Below, piece by piece: positions 7,778-17,490 of a DNA stretch of 64,000 bases. Source of the DNA: Mucilaginibacter psychrotolerans. Lineage in GTDB: Bacteria; Bacteroidota; Bacteroidia; Sphingobacteriales; Sphingobacteriaceae. The translations under genes and the position numbers were made by a program. A model generated the notes under the pieces. The model was given only the letters and a program-made list of their open reading frames with translations. It was not told the DNA's origin and did no database searches. Positions within the stretch are counted from its first letter, which is position 1. The number at the start of each line of letters is the position of its first letter. The stretch spans positions 62,001-126,000 of the forward strand of contig NZ_SOZE01000007.1 of NCBI RefSeq assembly GCF_004519315.1. The letters run 5' to 3'.

Positions 7778-9454
7778 ATGGCCGCCAGCCTACCCTACCC
7801 CTACCTGCAAAAATGGAAAAGCTATGCCGATTGGAAACTGTTGGCCCTGCTGCTGCTCTTCCTCAACGTAAAACTGGCTATAAAAATCCCGGCTATCGCC
7901 ATCATCTACCTGTTACAATTCGATTTTAAATTCGGCTTCAGCTTTAAAAATTCGCGGCTGCCCTTGTTTTATCCGCTCATCATTGTGCTTTCGCTTACGG
8001 GGCTTTTCATCAACCGGGGATATCAAAACATCAATTACATCATCGTCATCATCACGGGGGTGTTTTTCTGGCTGCTGTGCATTTTGGCGGTGCACCAGGT
8101 AAAACTGTCCGTAGAAAAACATGATGCTGCAACCATCCACCGTACGCTGCTGTTGTTTTTTATCATCAATATAGTGGTATCCGCAGGCAACCTGCTGGCC
8201 ATTATATGGGAAACGCACGCTATAAACCCTTATACCTACCAGGGCAATTACCAAAAATATTTCATCGGCACGGGCGACTATATCAAGGGCATCAGCTTCG
8301 ATACCTCTACCACCAACGCCGCGCTGAATGCCATGGGCGTTATTTACTTTTTAGTGCGCCAAAAACCTGTGATGGTGCTGGCCTGCATGGCAACGTTGCT
8401 GCTCAGCGCAAGCAATTTTATCAATATCACTTTATTACTGATACTCGCCGGGCTGTTTGTTTTCTACAGCAACCGCGCCCAAAAAAGCCTCATCGTTATC
8501 TGCCTCATGTTCGTGGTCGTATTCATGGTGAAGGTATCGCCACAGAACAATATTTACGTTGCTGAAACCATCAAAAACACTTTCGAAAAGCAAAAGCGTC
8601 ATCCGGCTAGGGTGCAGCCAACCGCCGCCTCGTTGCCCCTCACCCAACGCCCTGATTCGGTACTCACCCCCGACGAAAGGAAGGAGAAAACCGCCAAACT
8701 TTACCTGGATAGCCTAAGCGCCGCCCAATACCTCAAAGACACTAAAGACAAGCCGCCCCTGGTAGCCGTAAAGCCAATCATCCGCAACGAGGAAGGGCGC
8801 ATTACGCTGCCGCAAGACAGTATCCACACCGCCCGCTTCCAAAGCATCAAGGTGCCGCAGGCAGCGCAACAGCCGCTTATCCGCTTCATCAGCACACACG
8901 ATGCCGCTTTGCCTATCTCCGCCAAAACGGTAAAAGTGCCGCAACTGCCCGGCAAAGCCATCAGCATGTTGCAAACTGGCAGGTTCCTGTTGCAGCATCC
9001 CGCCCGGATGCTTGCAGGCGATGGCATGGGTAATTTCTCGTCGAAACTGGCATTCAGGGCAACCGGCTTAGGCATTGCCGGTGGCTACCCGCATCAATAT
9101 ATCTACATCAGCCCCGATTTCCTGAAAAACCACCTGGATGTGTACCTCGATTTTTTTAGCAAGCAAACGGGATTCCATTCGCTTACCAACAGTCCGTTCT
9201 CGGTTTACAACCAGTTAGCGGCAGAGTACGGCCTGCTGGGGCTATTGGCCTTTGCCATTTATTACGTATGGTTTTTTGCCCGGCATTACAAAAAGCTCAG
9301 CTACGGCTTACCCATACTGGCGCTAATGTTGGCAGTGCTGTTGGTAGATTATTGGTTCGAGCAGTTATCCATCATCGTATTCTTCGAATTGCTGCTATTC
9401 CTCAACATTAAAGAAACGGCCGAAGCGCAGGAAGGAGCAGCAGCTTATGCCTGA
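7778..9454 (+). CDS. O-antigen ligase/polymerase-like membrane protein with large insert
   Basis: This 558-residue protein has hydrophobic helices at both ends, in the pattern of the Wzy/WaaL family. A long soluble segment lies between about residues 265 and 430, rich in Pro, Ala, Gln and Lys (for example QRPDSVLTPDERKEK). The C-terminal part has LAGDGMGNFSSKLAFRATG, similar to the GxGxgnf loop of O-antigen ligases. The ATG at 7778 is chosen over an upstream TTG at 7730, which would add a non-hydrophobic leader. It probably polymerises or transfers the lipid-linked glycan in the periplasm. The large insert is unusual. Confidence 0.7.
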   Translation: MAASLPYPYLQKWKSYADWKLLALLLLFLNVKLAIKIPAIAIIYLLQFDFKFGFSFKNSRLPLFYPLIIVLSLTGLFINRGYQNINYIIVIITGVFFWLLCILAVHQVKLSVEKHDAATIHRTLLLFFIINIVVSAGNLLAIIWETHAINPYTYQGNYQKYFIGTGDYIKGISFDTSTTNAALNAMGVIYFLVRQKPVMVLACMATLLLSASNFINITLLLILAGLFVFYSNRAQKSLIVICLMFVVVFMVKVSPQNNIYVAETIKNTFEKQKRHPARVQPTAASLPLTQRPDSVLTPDERKEKTAKLYLDSLSAAQYLKDTKDKPPLVAVKPIIRNEEGRITLPQDSIHTARFQSIKVPQAAQQPLIRFISTHDAALPISAKTVKVPQLPGKAISMLQTGRFLLQHPARMLAGDGMGNFSSKLAFRATGLGIAGGYPHQYIYISPDFLKNHLDVYLDFFSKQTGFHSLTNSPFSVYNQLAAEYGLLGLLAFAIYYVWFFARHYKKLSYGLPILALMLAVLLVDYWFEQLSIIVFFELLLFLNIKETAEAQEGAAAYA

Positions 9455-10397
9455 ACCTAAGATCACCGTATTGATGCCCGCCTATAATGCCGGCAAGTAC
9501 ATCGCCGAAGCCATCGCATCGGTACTGACGCAAACCTTTACCGATTTTGAACTGATGATTGTAAACGATGGCTCTACCGACAATACGCTGGAAGCCATCG
9601 GTGCCTTCGCCGATGAGCGCATCGTGGTTATCCATCAAAGCAACCAGGGTGTTGCTGCTGCCCTCAACAAAGGACTTAAATATGCCCGCGCAGCCTACAT
9701 CGCCCGTTTCGATGCCGACGATATTTGCTACCCGCAACGTCTGCAAACCCAATACGATTTTATGCTGGCAAACCCCGGCTACAGCATCGTAGGTTCCGAG
9801 GCGGATTATATGGATACCCACGGCGAGTTTTTGTTTACCCACCAACTTGCGGCTTACAGCAGCGACCAAATCACCGCTCTGCCATTCGACGTATGCCCTA
9901 TGATACACTCCTGCGTAATGTATAAAAAGGAGGCGGTTATTGCGGCGGGCGGTTATAACGAACACGCTTACACTTTTGAAGACCATTTTTTATGGGCCCG
10001 CCTGCTCAAAACCCAAAAGGCCTGCAACCTGCGCGAGCCCCTGATTAACGTTAGACTTAACCCCGAATCCGTAACGATAGATGAGAAATGGCATACCCGA
10101 AAATTCCGGTCGATAAAGAACACCTCGCTCAAAACCCAGCGCATTACTGCCCAGGAGGGTGCCGAGCTGCAACAGATAGGCAGCAGGCAATACTCACCCA
10201 AAAACAAACAGGGAGCTTATTATGCGCTCTGCGGCAAAAAATTCCTGGTGAACAATTACCAGCCCAAAAAGGCCCGCAGTCATATGGCCAGGGCCATTGC
10301 CCTGCAACCCTTGCGGCTGGATAATTACCTGCTTTATACCATCAGCTACCTGCCGCAAGCATTCATCAATTGGCTGCATATCAACCTCGCCAGATGA
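9447..10397 (+). CDS. Family 2 glycosyltransferase
   Basis: This 316-residue GT-A enzyme has the classical start KITVLMPAYNAGKYIAEAI, VNDGSTDNT at 39-47, an FDADD metal-binding motif at 88-92, and the acceptor-side FEDHFLWARL that supplies the catalytic acid residue in such enzymes. The last 90 residues form a Lys/Gln-rich helical tail. It overlaps the preceding gene by 8 bases and the next one by ATGATGA, so it is part of the same transcript. The sugar donor cannot be told from sequence. Confidence 0.92.
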   Translation: MPEPKITVLMPAYNAGKYIAEAIASVLTQTFTDFELMIVNDGSTDNTLEAIGAFADERIVVIHQSNQGVAAALNKGLKYARAAYIARFDADDICYPQRLQTQYDFMLANPGYSIVGSEADYMDTHGEFLFTHQLAAYSSDQITALPFDVCPMIHSCVMYKKEAVIAAGGYNEHAYTFEDHFLWARLLKTQKACNLREPLINVRLNPESVTIDEKWHTRKFRSIKNTSLKTQRITAQEGAELQQIGSRQYSPKNKQGAYYALCGKKFLVNNYQPKKARSHMARAIALQPLRLDNYLLYTISYLPQAFINWLHINLAR

Positions 10398-11473
10398 TGA
10401 AAGTAGCATTCATCACCCGGTCGACTTTGCACACGGTCCCCGGCGGAGATACGGTACAGGTGATGCAAACGGCAAAGCACCTTGCGGGACTGGGTCTGCA
10501 GGTAGACATCAAATTAGCCAACGAGGTTATCGCCTATCAGGAGTATGATTTGCTGCATTTTTTCAACATCATACGCCCGGCAGATATACTTTACCACAGC
10601 CAAAAAGCGCGGAAACCCTTTGTGGTATCAACCATCCTGTGCGATTATAGCGAGTACGATAAGCACCAGGCCAAAGGCATCCGTGCGCTGCTGGGGCTTT
10701 TGCCGGGCAACATTATCGAATACGTAAAGACCATAGCCCGCTGGCTGCTGGGGAAGGACCACCTCAGCAGTATCTCCTACCTGTGGCTCGGCCAGCGTAA
10801 AAGCATCCAAAAAATACTGCGTGAGGCAACCCTTGTACTACCAAACTCGGTATCTGAATATGAGAGGCTCATCAAAGCTTATAAACACAGACCACAATAC
10901 CAGGTCATCCCGAACGGCGTCAATCCGGGCTTGTTCCATAACGATGGTTTATCGGGCAAGGATGACAATCTGGTGCTTTGCGTGGCGCGGATAGAGGGCA
11001 TCAAGAATCAGCAGAACCTGATAAAGGCGCTTAACCATACGCGCTTTACCCTGCTTGTGATAGGTGCGCACGCGCCCAACCATGCGGCGTATTACCGCGA
11101 ATGCCTGGCGATGGCAGCAGGTAATGTACGCTTCATTAGCCATATGCCGCAGGCGGAGCTGGTAGATTATTACCGCAGAGCCAGGGTACACGTACTACCC
11201 AGCTGGTTCGAAACAACGGGACTAAGTTCGGTAGAGGCCGCAGCCATGGGCTGCAATATCGTGATCAGCGACAAAGGCGATACGCGCGAGTACTTTGGCA
11301 ACGATGCCTTTTACTGCAACCCCGCCGAACCGCAAAGCATACTGGCGGCAGTAGAAAAGGCAAGCAAGGCCGCCTTTACCGAAGGCCTGCGGCAACGGAT
11401 ATTGAAACAATTTACCTGGCAACAGGCGGCGATACAAACCTATAAAGCATATCAAATAGCACAACCGGCATGA
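10394..11473 (+). CDS. GT4-type glycosyltransferase
   Basis: This 359-residue GT-B enzyme has an N-terminal Rossmann domain (VAFITRSTLHTVPGGDTVQV) and a C-terminal GT1-type domain with NGVNPGLF, RIEGIKNQQ and the donor-binding ETTGLSSVEAAAMGCNIV (about residues 275-295). The EX7E-like pair lies in that last block. The start at 10394 overlaps the stop of the preceding gene. A TTG start at 10370 would only add eight residues from the overlapping frame. Confidence 0.9.
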   Translation: MMKVAFITRSTLHTVPGGDTVQVMQTAKHLAGLGLQVDIKLANEVIAYQEYDLLHFFNIIRPADILYHSQKARKPFVVSTILCDYSEYDKHQAKGIRALLGLLPGNIIEYVKTIARWLLGKDHLSSISYLWLGQRKSIQKILREATLVLPNSVSEYERLIKAYKHRPQYQVIPNGVNPGLFHNDGLSGKDDNLVLCVARIEGIKNQQNLIKALNHTRFTLLVIGAHAPNHAAYYRECLAMAAGNVRFISHMPQAELVDYYRRARVHVLPSWFETTGLSSVEAAAMGCNIVISDKGDTREYFGNDAFYCNPAEPQSILAAVEKASKAAFTEGLRQRILKQFTWQQAAIQTYKAYQIAQPA

Positions 11474-12603
11474 AATTACGAATTGGCATATTGGGCACGC
11501 GGGGCATACCGAATTACTACGGAGGGTTTGAGCATATCTCTGAATATGTTTCGGCTGGATTGGTGCAAAAGGGGCACGCGGTAACCGTTTATAATTCGCA
11601 CAACCACCCCTATACCGCAAGCAGCTGGAACGGGGTGAATATAGTACACTGTTACGACCCTGAGTACCTGATAGGCACCGCCGGCCAGTTCGCCTACGAT
11701 TTTAATTGCCTGCGCGATGCCCGTACCCGCAACTTTGATGTGGTGCTGCTAATGGGCTATACCAGCAGTTCGGTTTGGGGCCGCATGTATCCGCCCAACA
11801 GCGCTATCATCACCAATATGGATGGGCTGGAGTGGAAACGCTCCAAATACGCTAAACCTGTGCAGCGCTTTTTGAAATATGCCGAAAAACTGGCCGTAAA
11901 GTATAGCCAGTTCTATATAGCCGATTCTAAAGTGATCAGCAGCTACCTTAAGGATAAGTACAGCATCGATAGCCGGTACATCCCTTACGGAGCAGATTTA
12001 TTTTCGGAAGAAGAGCGCGAGCAACTGGATAAAACAGATGCCCAAAAGGAAGATTATTTTTTGCTGATGGCCCGTATGGAGCCGGAAAATAATATCGAAG
12101 CCATACTGGAGGGTTTCAACGAAAGCGCTTCTGCCAAAAACTTTAAGGTCCTTGGCGATACGAGCAACCGGTTTGGTAAATACATTACCCACCGGTTCAA
12201 AAACGATAGCCGCATACAATTCAAAGGCTCGATATTCGATAATACTGCTGTGCGTTCGCTGCAGAACAACTCCTACCTGTATTTCCATGGGCATAGCGTG
12301 GGTGGCACCAACCCTTCTTTACTCGAGGCCATGGCCAGCGAGGCCCTCATTGCCGCGCATAACAACCCTTTCAATAAATCGGTACTGCAAAGCGATGCCT
12401 TCTACTTTGACAATGCCACAGAGGTGCGCCGCCTGGTGGAGAATGTGCAAAGGCATGATACCGAGCGCACCATGGTAAAAAACAACCTGCACAAAATACA
12501 ATACCAGTTTAATTGGGAGAAGATAATTGACGAGTACGAGGAATTTATTTTGGAATGCTACCATGCCCACAACTTTGAAAGAATTGTTCCCGCGCGGGGA
12601 TAG
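11470..12603 (+). CDS. DUF1972-type glycosyltransferase (GT4-like)
   Basis: This 377-residue protein begins with RIGILGTRGIPNYYGGFEHI, the diagnostic start of DUF1972 proteins, which are often annotated as rhamnosyltransferases. A GT1-type donor domain follows, with LLMARMEPENN and GTNPSLLEAMASEALI at about 275-290. It starts within the stop codon of the preceding glycosyltransferase (ATGA). It probably extends the same lipid-linked glycan. Confidence 0.88.
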   Translation: MKLRIGILGTRGIPNYYGGFEHISEYVSAGLVQKGHAVTVYNSHNHPYTASSWNGVNIVHCYDPEYLIGTAGQFAYDFNCLRDARTRNFDVVLLMGYTSSSVWGRMYPPNSAIITNMDGLEWKRSKYAKPVQRFLKYAEKLAVKYSQFYIADSKVISSYLKDKYSIDSRYIPYGADLFSEEEREQLDKTDAQKEDYFLLMARMEPENNIEAILEGFNESASAKNFKVLGDTSNRFGKYITHRFKNDSRIQFKGSIFDNTAVRSLQNNSYLYFHGHSVGGTNPSLLEAMASEALIAAHNNPFNKSVLQSDAFYFDNATEVRRLVENVQRHDTERTMVKNNLHKIQYQFNWEKIIDEYEEFILECYHAHNFERIVPARG

Positions 12604-13891
12604 CCTTGCCAACCGCATCAGCTATTATCATATGGCTTTGCTGCTGCTGAGCCTGCCTTATGATATGTTCTACAGCCACCTGATACTCATCAGCTTCATA
12701 CTGCATACGCTTATCCATTTAAAACGGGCAGAAGTAAAGCCATTGATAACCCGGCCTAACCTCGCATTGGCTTCCATATTCTTCCTAACCGTGGCCGCTA
12801 CTATCTACAGCATCAATAAGCCTGTAGCCTTTGCCGAATGGGGCAAGCAGATTACCATCCTGCTTTTCCCGTTGGTATTCTGTCTCAACCCAATCAACCT
12901 GAAGAAATACCGCGCGCCCCTGTTGTTAACCTTTGCGTTGGGTAGTACGGTGGCCATCCTGTACCTTTACCTGCAGGCATTCCGGGCTATCCGTTTTTAT
13001 CATCTCCCACTATCGGCTATATATTCTGCCGATTTTACCAACCATAACTTTGCAGGCCCGCTGGAGATACACGCCACGTTTTTTTCCATGCAAATTGCCC
13101 TTGCGCTGGCATACATGTTAACAGAATTGATTAAGACAAAGTCCGCAGGCTACCGGGCTCTATGCATTTGGTGCACCGTTGTGTTAGCTACGGGCATCAT
13201 CCAGCTCAGTTCCAAATCGGTATCGGTTGCTTTGCTGGTCATCATCAACATAGCCGCACCCGTTTTCTTGTTGAGAGGGAAAGTTCGCCTACGCTATGCT
13301 GCTGTCACGCTATCGGTATCGGCCTTGCTTATCGTGGGTATTTACCATATGGATAATTTTAAGGAGCGATACATCACCGATCTGAAAACCGACCTGAGTA
13401 AAGCCAAAGCCGATGAACTGTTCGACCCCAGGCTAGCGCGATGGCAACTTGCCTTAAAGCTGGCGGCAAAATCGCCGGTAATTGGCCATGGCGCAGGCAC
13501 AGAGATTGGGCTGTTGAAGGAAGAATTCTTTGGGCATCATTTCTACCGCTCGTACCTGGCGGGACTAAATGCGCATAGCGAGTTCATTAGCCTGCTGATA
13601 AAAGCGGGGTTGGCGGGTCTATTAGTGTACCTCTTTACCTTGTATTTCGGCTTTCGGCAAGCTATCCGTAGCGGTGATGTATTGTTGTTCAGTTTTATGC
13701 TCATCATCGCCACGGTATCCTTTTCAGAGAACCTGCTCGATGTGGATAAAGGTATCTTTTTCTATTCGCTTTTCTTTTCGTTCCTGGTGTATTCGGGTCA
13801 GGAGCAAACGGGGGCGGCGGTCAATAGGAGGCGGAAAACTCATACATACGGTCCTCCCGAATTGATCACGGCACCACATATGCAAAATTAA
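12563..13891 (+). CDS. O-antigen ligase/polymerase family membrane protein
   Basis: This 442-residue protein has about 11 hydrophobic helices. A periplasmic loop before the last helices holds DPRLARWQLALKLAAKSPVIGHGAGTE-type sequence, then an AHSEFISLLIKAG segment. Both are typical of the WaaL/Wzy O-antigen ligase family. The ATG at 12563 is preferred to a TTG at 12527. Even so, it overlaps the preceding gene by 41 bases. It is the second protein of this family in one operon, so one is probably a polymerase and the other a ligase. Confidence 0.85.
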   Translation: MPTTLKELFPRGDSLANRISYYHMALLLLSLPYDMFYSHLILISFILHTLIHLKRAEVKPLITRPNLALASIFFLTVAATIYSINKPVAFAEWGKQITILLFPLVFCLNPINLKKYRAPLLLTFALGSTVAILYLYLQAFRAIRFYHLPLSAIYSADFTNHNFAGPLEIHATFFSMQIALALAYMLTELIKTKSAGYRALCIWCTVVLATGIIQLSSKSVSVALLVIINIAAPVFLLRGKVRLRYAAVTLSVSALLIVGIYHMDNFKERYITDLKTDLSKAKADELFDPRLARWQLALKLAAKSPVIGHGAGTEIGLLKEEFFGHHFYRSYLAGLNAHSEFISLLIKAGLAGLLVYLFTLYFGFRQAIRSGDVLLFSFMLIIATVSFSENLLDVDKGIFFYSLFFSFLVYSGQEQTGAAVNRRRKTHTYGPPELITAPHMQN

Positions 13892-14101
13892 AAAAGCATG
13901 GTAGTTGAATGTCTGCTACCCCGTTCTAATGGATCCCCGGGATTTACCTATTCGATGATTATTGGCAATCCGCACTACCTGGCATCAGCATAAATAGTTT
14001 ATTTACAGGCAACCTAACAAGCTTTTGCACCGTCATATCTATAGTAATAAGCAGATACAAACCCTGTAAAACAGGTCATAAAACATATCTAGAATAGCAT
14101 C
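13892..14101 (+). promoter_or_regulatory. Intergenic region before the nucleotidyltransferase gene
   Basis: This 210 bp AT-rich stretch has a weak hairpin (GGTAG with CTACC, about 13900-13920) that could end the polysaccharide operon. A short inverted pair near 14060-14077 precedes the GTG start at 14102. I found no coding region and no clear promoter boxes. Confidence 0.4.
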
Positions 14102-15022
14102 GTGTCACCCGTCCAAAAAAACATATTAGCTGCCCTTGCGTATTTCGACATGTTCGATTACCCGTTGACATATGGCGAGATCTTCCTGTTCATGGGCGAG
14201 CGGCATTGCCGGCACGATTTCAACGATGCGCTGAATTGTTTGATTGCCGGCAAAATGGTTTACCAGCTAGATAAATACTACTCGCTAAAAAACGATTACC
14301 TGGTTATCCTGCGCCGCAATAAGGGCAATAAAAAAGCTGCGGAATTGATTGCTAAAGCCCGGGATGTAGGCAGCTTCCTCATCAAATTTCCGTATGTGCG
14401 CGGCATTGGGATTTCCGGCTCGCTTTCCAAGAACTTCGCGGATGAGAAATCGGATATCGACCTCTTCATCATCACCGCCAAAAACCGCCTTTGGGTGGCG
14501 CGTACGCTGATGCATTGCTTTAAAAAGCTTACTTTTTTGGTGAACCGGCAACACCATTACTGCATGAACTATTATATAGATGAGCAGCAACTGCAAATTG
14601 CAGAAAGGAACATCTATACGGCCATAGAAACCGATACACTGATACCGTTGGAAGGCGATGTAACCTTCGAGAAATTCTACGCCGCCAACACCTGGACCCG
14701 CGCGCTACTCCCCAATAAAACCCTGCGGTTAGCCTCGGCAAAGCCTTTAAAGAATTACCCTTTGAAAAGCCTTGCAGAATGGGGGCTGAATAACAGCCTC
14801 GGCGATTTGCTCGACAACATGCTGATGCGCATAACCTCCCGCAGATGGAATAAGAAAACCACCCTTAAAAAGCTAAATATGCGCGGCTTGATACTGGGCA
14901 TGGCTACCGGCAAGCATTTCGCCAAGCCTGATCCACTCAATTTTCAGGAGCACCTGATGAACCGCTACGAGCAAAAACTCAGTCAAGTGTTGCAGCAAAC
15001 CGAGGAGCGTGTAGCGCAATAA
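14102..15022 (+). CDS. Winged-helix nucleotidyltransferase-domain protein
   Basis: This 306-residue protein has an N-terminal helix-turn-helix-like segment (LAALAYFDMFDYPLTYGEI, residues 10-27). It is followed by a polymerase-beta-type nucleotidyltransferase motif, GISGSLSK with SDIDLFI (Gly106-Ser107, Asp118, Asp120). These residues would bind two metals and an NTP. The substrate is unknown. The start is a GTG at 14102. The first internal Met would cut into the helix-turn-helix. It is convergent with the methyltransferase at 15023, and the two stop codons abut with no spacer. Confidence 0.75.
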   Translation: MSPVQKNILAALAYFDMFDYPLTYGEIFLFMGERHCRHDFNDALNCLIAGKMVYQLDKYYSLKNDYLVILRRNKGNKKAAELIAKARDVGSFLIKFPYVRGIGISGSLSKNFADEKSDIDLFIITAKNRLWVARTLMHCFKKLTFLVNRQHHYCMNYYIDEQQLQIAERNIYTAIETDTLIPLEGDVTFEKFYAANTWTRALLPNKTLRLASAKPLKNYPLKSLAEWGLNNSLGDLLDNMLMRITSRRWNKKTTLKKLNMRGLILGMATGKHFAKPDPLNFQEHLMNRYEQKLSQVLQQTEERVAQ

Positions 15023-15841
15023 TCAGGCTTTCTTTTTCAAGGAAATGATATAATAATCGCCGATTAAATTCCAGGGCCAGGTTGCTTTCAGCTTTTCCTC
15101 CCACCTCACCAAAAAGCGGTATAGCCCGGAGTGCTTCTCCGCAAAACCTTCCATGTAAGATGGCGGAACAATGGTGCAAAGCCCCTCCATACCCAATAGG
15201 TCAAATTCTTCTTTTAAATGCTTTTTGATATACGATGGCGGATAATACCAACAGGCAAAATACACGCCCTCTACATGCGCCTTGCGTCCTTTCGCACTAA
15301 AAAACCTGCGGAATGCCGTCCTGAATTTCCCTTTAAACACCAGCAACATTTCCCACAAACAAAATTTGGGTAGGACAACAAGTGTTACCATACCGCCCGG
15401 CTTTAGCAATGGGGTAAATGAGGCCAGCACTTTATCCAGTTCGCCGGTGCAATTGAGGCCTGCAAAGTTGGAGAAGATAAGGTCATAGGGCCCACGTTCT
15501 TTAAGTTGCTCCAGGTGGTTGAAAGAACATAGCTCGTTAGTTATGTTGCCAGCCATCCCGGCTGATTGCACTTTGTGTCTCAACTGGCTTTGCATGCCTT
15601 CGGAGATATCGGTAGCATGCACCTTAAATCCATTCTGCGCAAAAAACAGGGCATCTTCACCAGTGCCGCTGTTCAATTCTAATATACTGCCGCCGGGTTT
15701 CAGATACTGCAATACATGGCTGCGCACCCTTTGGCGTTTGTAGGCGATGATGGTATCGCCGCTATACAAATCATCAAACACCGCCGATTGGTTGCTGAAG
15801 GCAGCCCCAGCCAGTTGCTCGTTGTGGATGGTCTCTGTCAT
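15023..15841 (-). CDS. Class I SAM-dependent methyltransferase
   Basis: This 272-residue protein has a SAM-binding Rossmann fold: motif I is ILELNSGTGEDALFFA (about residues 53-68), followed by VHATDISEGM and FSNFAGLNC. The C-terminal half has aromatic-rich segments (YFACWYYPPSYIKKHL) likely to form a substrate pocket. It overlaps the preceding radical SAM gene by ATGA, so it probably acts in the same pathway. The methyl acceptor is unknown. Confidence 0.87.
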   Translation of the reverse strand: MTETIHNEQLAGAAFSNQSAVFDDLYSGDTIIAYKRQRVRSHVLQYLKPGGSILELNSGTGEDALFFAQNGFKVHATDISEGMQSQLRHKVQSAGMAGNITNELCSFNHLEQLKERGPYDLIFSNFAGLNCTGELDKVLASFTPLLKPGGMVTLVVLPKFCLWEMLLVFKGKFRTAFRRFFSAKGRKAHVEGVYFACWYYPPSYIKKHLKEEFDLLGMEGLCTIVPPSYMEGFAEKHSGLYRFLVRWEEKLKATWPWNLIGDYYIISLKKKA

Positions 15842-17298
15842 AAGGCACGTTCCAGGCGATTCAGCTTCAGTTTTTCCATATAAGTTCGCGGCGTATGATA
15901 CAGCACCGAAAGCGCTTTTTTCAGGCCTTGCTTCGTCAACGCCGCCGGGTTTTTGAACAGTCTGACCAGGTTGCTCAAAGCCAGATGCTTGTGATAGTTC
16001 TGATGCACATAACGGTGCAGCTGCTTATAATAGGGCGCGGGGAAAGTGTTTGCGAACATCAGTGCCATCTCGTCGGAGTCGGTCCAGTTGGTCTTCTTTT
16101 TCAGTTCGGCTTTCACCCTATCGTAAAATACGGTGCCCGGCAACGGGTACGATACCGATATGCCTATCTCGAAGGGCAGCAAGCGGTTGATCATGGCGAT
16201 GGTGAGGGCTATATCGTCCTTGGTTTCGCCGGGGTAGCCGAATTGGATGAAGAACGAGGGTTTGATACCGTGTTGTTTCATCAACGCGGTGGCGGTTCCG
16301 ATCTGCGCAATGGTGATGCCCTTATCCATGGCATCCAATATTTTTTGCGAGCCACTTTCGGCGCCTATCCACACGTTGTCGCAGCCCGATTGAGCGAGTG
16401 CGGTCACCAGCTCCTCTTCTACCAGCAAATCCGCCCGCGATTGTATTTTGTACCTGATGGTGATTTGTTGCTCTTGCAGCAGGCGGGCAAATTCCAGCAC
16501 CCAACCTGGTTTCAGGCCAAAAATATCGTCGCAAAACCAGATATGTTCTATCCCATAATTCCGCCTCAATAGCACTATTTCCTCTACTACGTTTTGCGGA
16601 CTGCGTGAGTTATAGCGGTTGCCATAAATAGGCTTGGCGCACCAGTTGCATTTAAAAGGGCAACCCCGCGTAGTGCCTATATTTACTGAGAAATAGCCCG
16701 CGCTTTGCTGCCACATAGCGCGATATTTAGCCATATCGGCCAAATCCCAGGCGGGCAGCGGCAGGCTGTCTAAATCTTTTATCACCTGGCGAGAGGGCGT
16801 TTTCAATAGCTTATCTCCCGCCTTATAAGCCAAACCCAAAATGCCGGCATAATCAACGCCGCCTGCTTTGATATGGTTACACAACTCCAGCAGGGTGTGT
16901 TCCGCTTCGCCAATGATAACGAAATCGGCACCCTCGGCCAGGTAATCGGCATAGCGGTCGGTAGCGTCTGAACTGGATACAATTACGGTACAGCCCTGCG
17001 CTTTGGCCAGCTTGCACATTTTGAAAGCAGCCTCGCGCATGTTGGTGAGGCACATTTTGGTAAGGTAGTTGAAGCCGTCGTCGTATATCACAAAAAAGCC
17101 GGGCCTTTCGGCAAGCGCCGGGATAACCTCATCAGCATCTGCCGAGAACATGGTATCGAATAAACTTACTTTGTAGCCGTTCTGCCGCATAAGCGCAGCG
17201 GCGTATAACGTGCCCAGGGGCGCATAGGGTTGCCCCAGCGCCCATTGCTTCGGGTCGAACCGGAGGAAGTATGAATGACTGAATAATATGCTGCTCAT
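15838..17298 (-). CDS. Radical SAM protein with B12-binding-like N-terminus
   Basis: This 486-residue protein has an N-terminal Rossmann-like domain (about residues 20-145) in the position of the cobalamin-binding domain of B12-dependent radical SAM enzymes. It is followed by the radical SAM core with CPFKCNWC (Cys213, Cys217, Cys220), which binds the [4Fe-4S] cluster. An Elp3/MiaB-like half follows, with WIGAESGSQKILDAMDKG. I chose the ATG at 17298. The 50 residues upstream in frame come from a repeat-rich spacer. No classical B12-ligand DxHxxG motif is visible, so cobalamin binding is inferred from architecture only. Confidence 0.83.
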   Translation of the reverse strand: MSSILFSHSYFLRFDPKQWALGQPYAPLGTLYAAALMRQNGYKVSLFDTMFSADADEVIPALAERPGFFVIYDDGFNYLTKMCLTNMREAAFKMCKLAKAQGCTVIVSSSDATDRYADYLAEGADFVIIGEAEHTLLELCNHIKAGGVDYAGILGLAYKAGDKLLKTPSRQVIKDLDSLPLPAWDLADMAKYRAMWQQSAGYFSVNIGTTRGCPFKCNWCAKPIYGNRYNSRSPQNVVEEIVLLRRNYGIEHIWFCDDIFGLKPGWVLEFARLLQEQQITIRYKIQSRADLLVEEELVTALAQSGCDNVWIGAESGSQKILDAMDKGITIAQIGTATALMKQHGIKPSFFIQFGYPGETKDDIALTIAMINRLLPFEIGISVSYPLPGTVFYDRVKAELKKKTNWTDSDEMALMFANTFPAPYYKQLHRYVHQNYHKHLALSNLVRLFKNPAALTKQGLKKALSVLYHTPRTYMEKLKLNRLERAL

Positions 17299-17490
17299 AT
17301 TTCCGTCCCCCTCATAAACAAAAAGCGCTTCACCCTCTTTTTCGTCAAAAGAGCGGGTCGACAAGCGATAGCGATGTCGGGGTGAGTCAATCGCCGGTAT
17401 ACCATGTTCGCCGGTAGACTCCCCCCCTGCCCCCTTTCTGCTGCGCAAAGAGGGGGTCTATTTTGTTCGTTTATAAGCACGTTATCCATC
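17299..17490. repeat. Hairpin-rich spacer between two radical SAM genes
   Basis: This 192 bp spacer holds several inverted repeats. One is near 17331-17358 (ACCCTCTTTT with AAAAGAGCGGGT). A GC-rich one spans about 17430-17456, where CCCCCTTTC faces AAAGAGGGGG across a short loop. It interrupts an otherwise tightly packed minus-strand operon and could act as a terminator, processing site or promoter region. No protein is supported here. Confidence 0.6.

Noticed and set aside
9408..9986. A 192-codon open frame antisense to the GT2 gene
   Set aside because: The plus-strand gene has all family 2 motifs. The antisense product has none.
15895..16572. A 225-codon open frame antisense to the second radical SAM gene
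   Set aside because: It mirrors a gene with clear radical SAM motifs and has no domain of its own.
17299..17448. N-terminal extension of the radical SAM protein to 17448
   Set aside because: The 50 added residues come from a hairpin-rich spacer and do not resemble the start of the family. The ATG at 17298 opens directly on the conserved fold.
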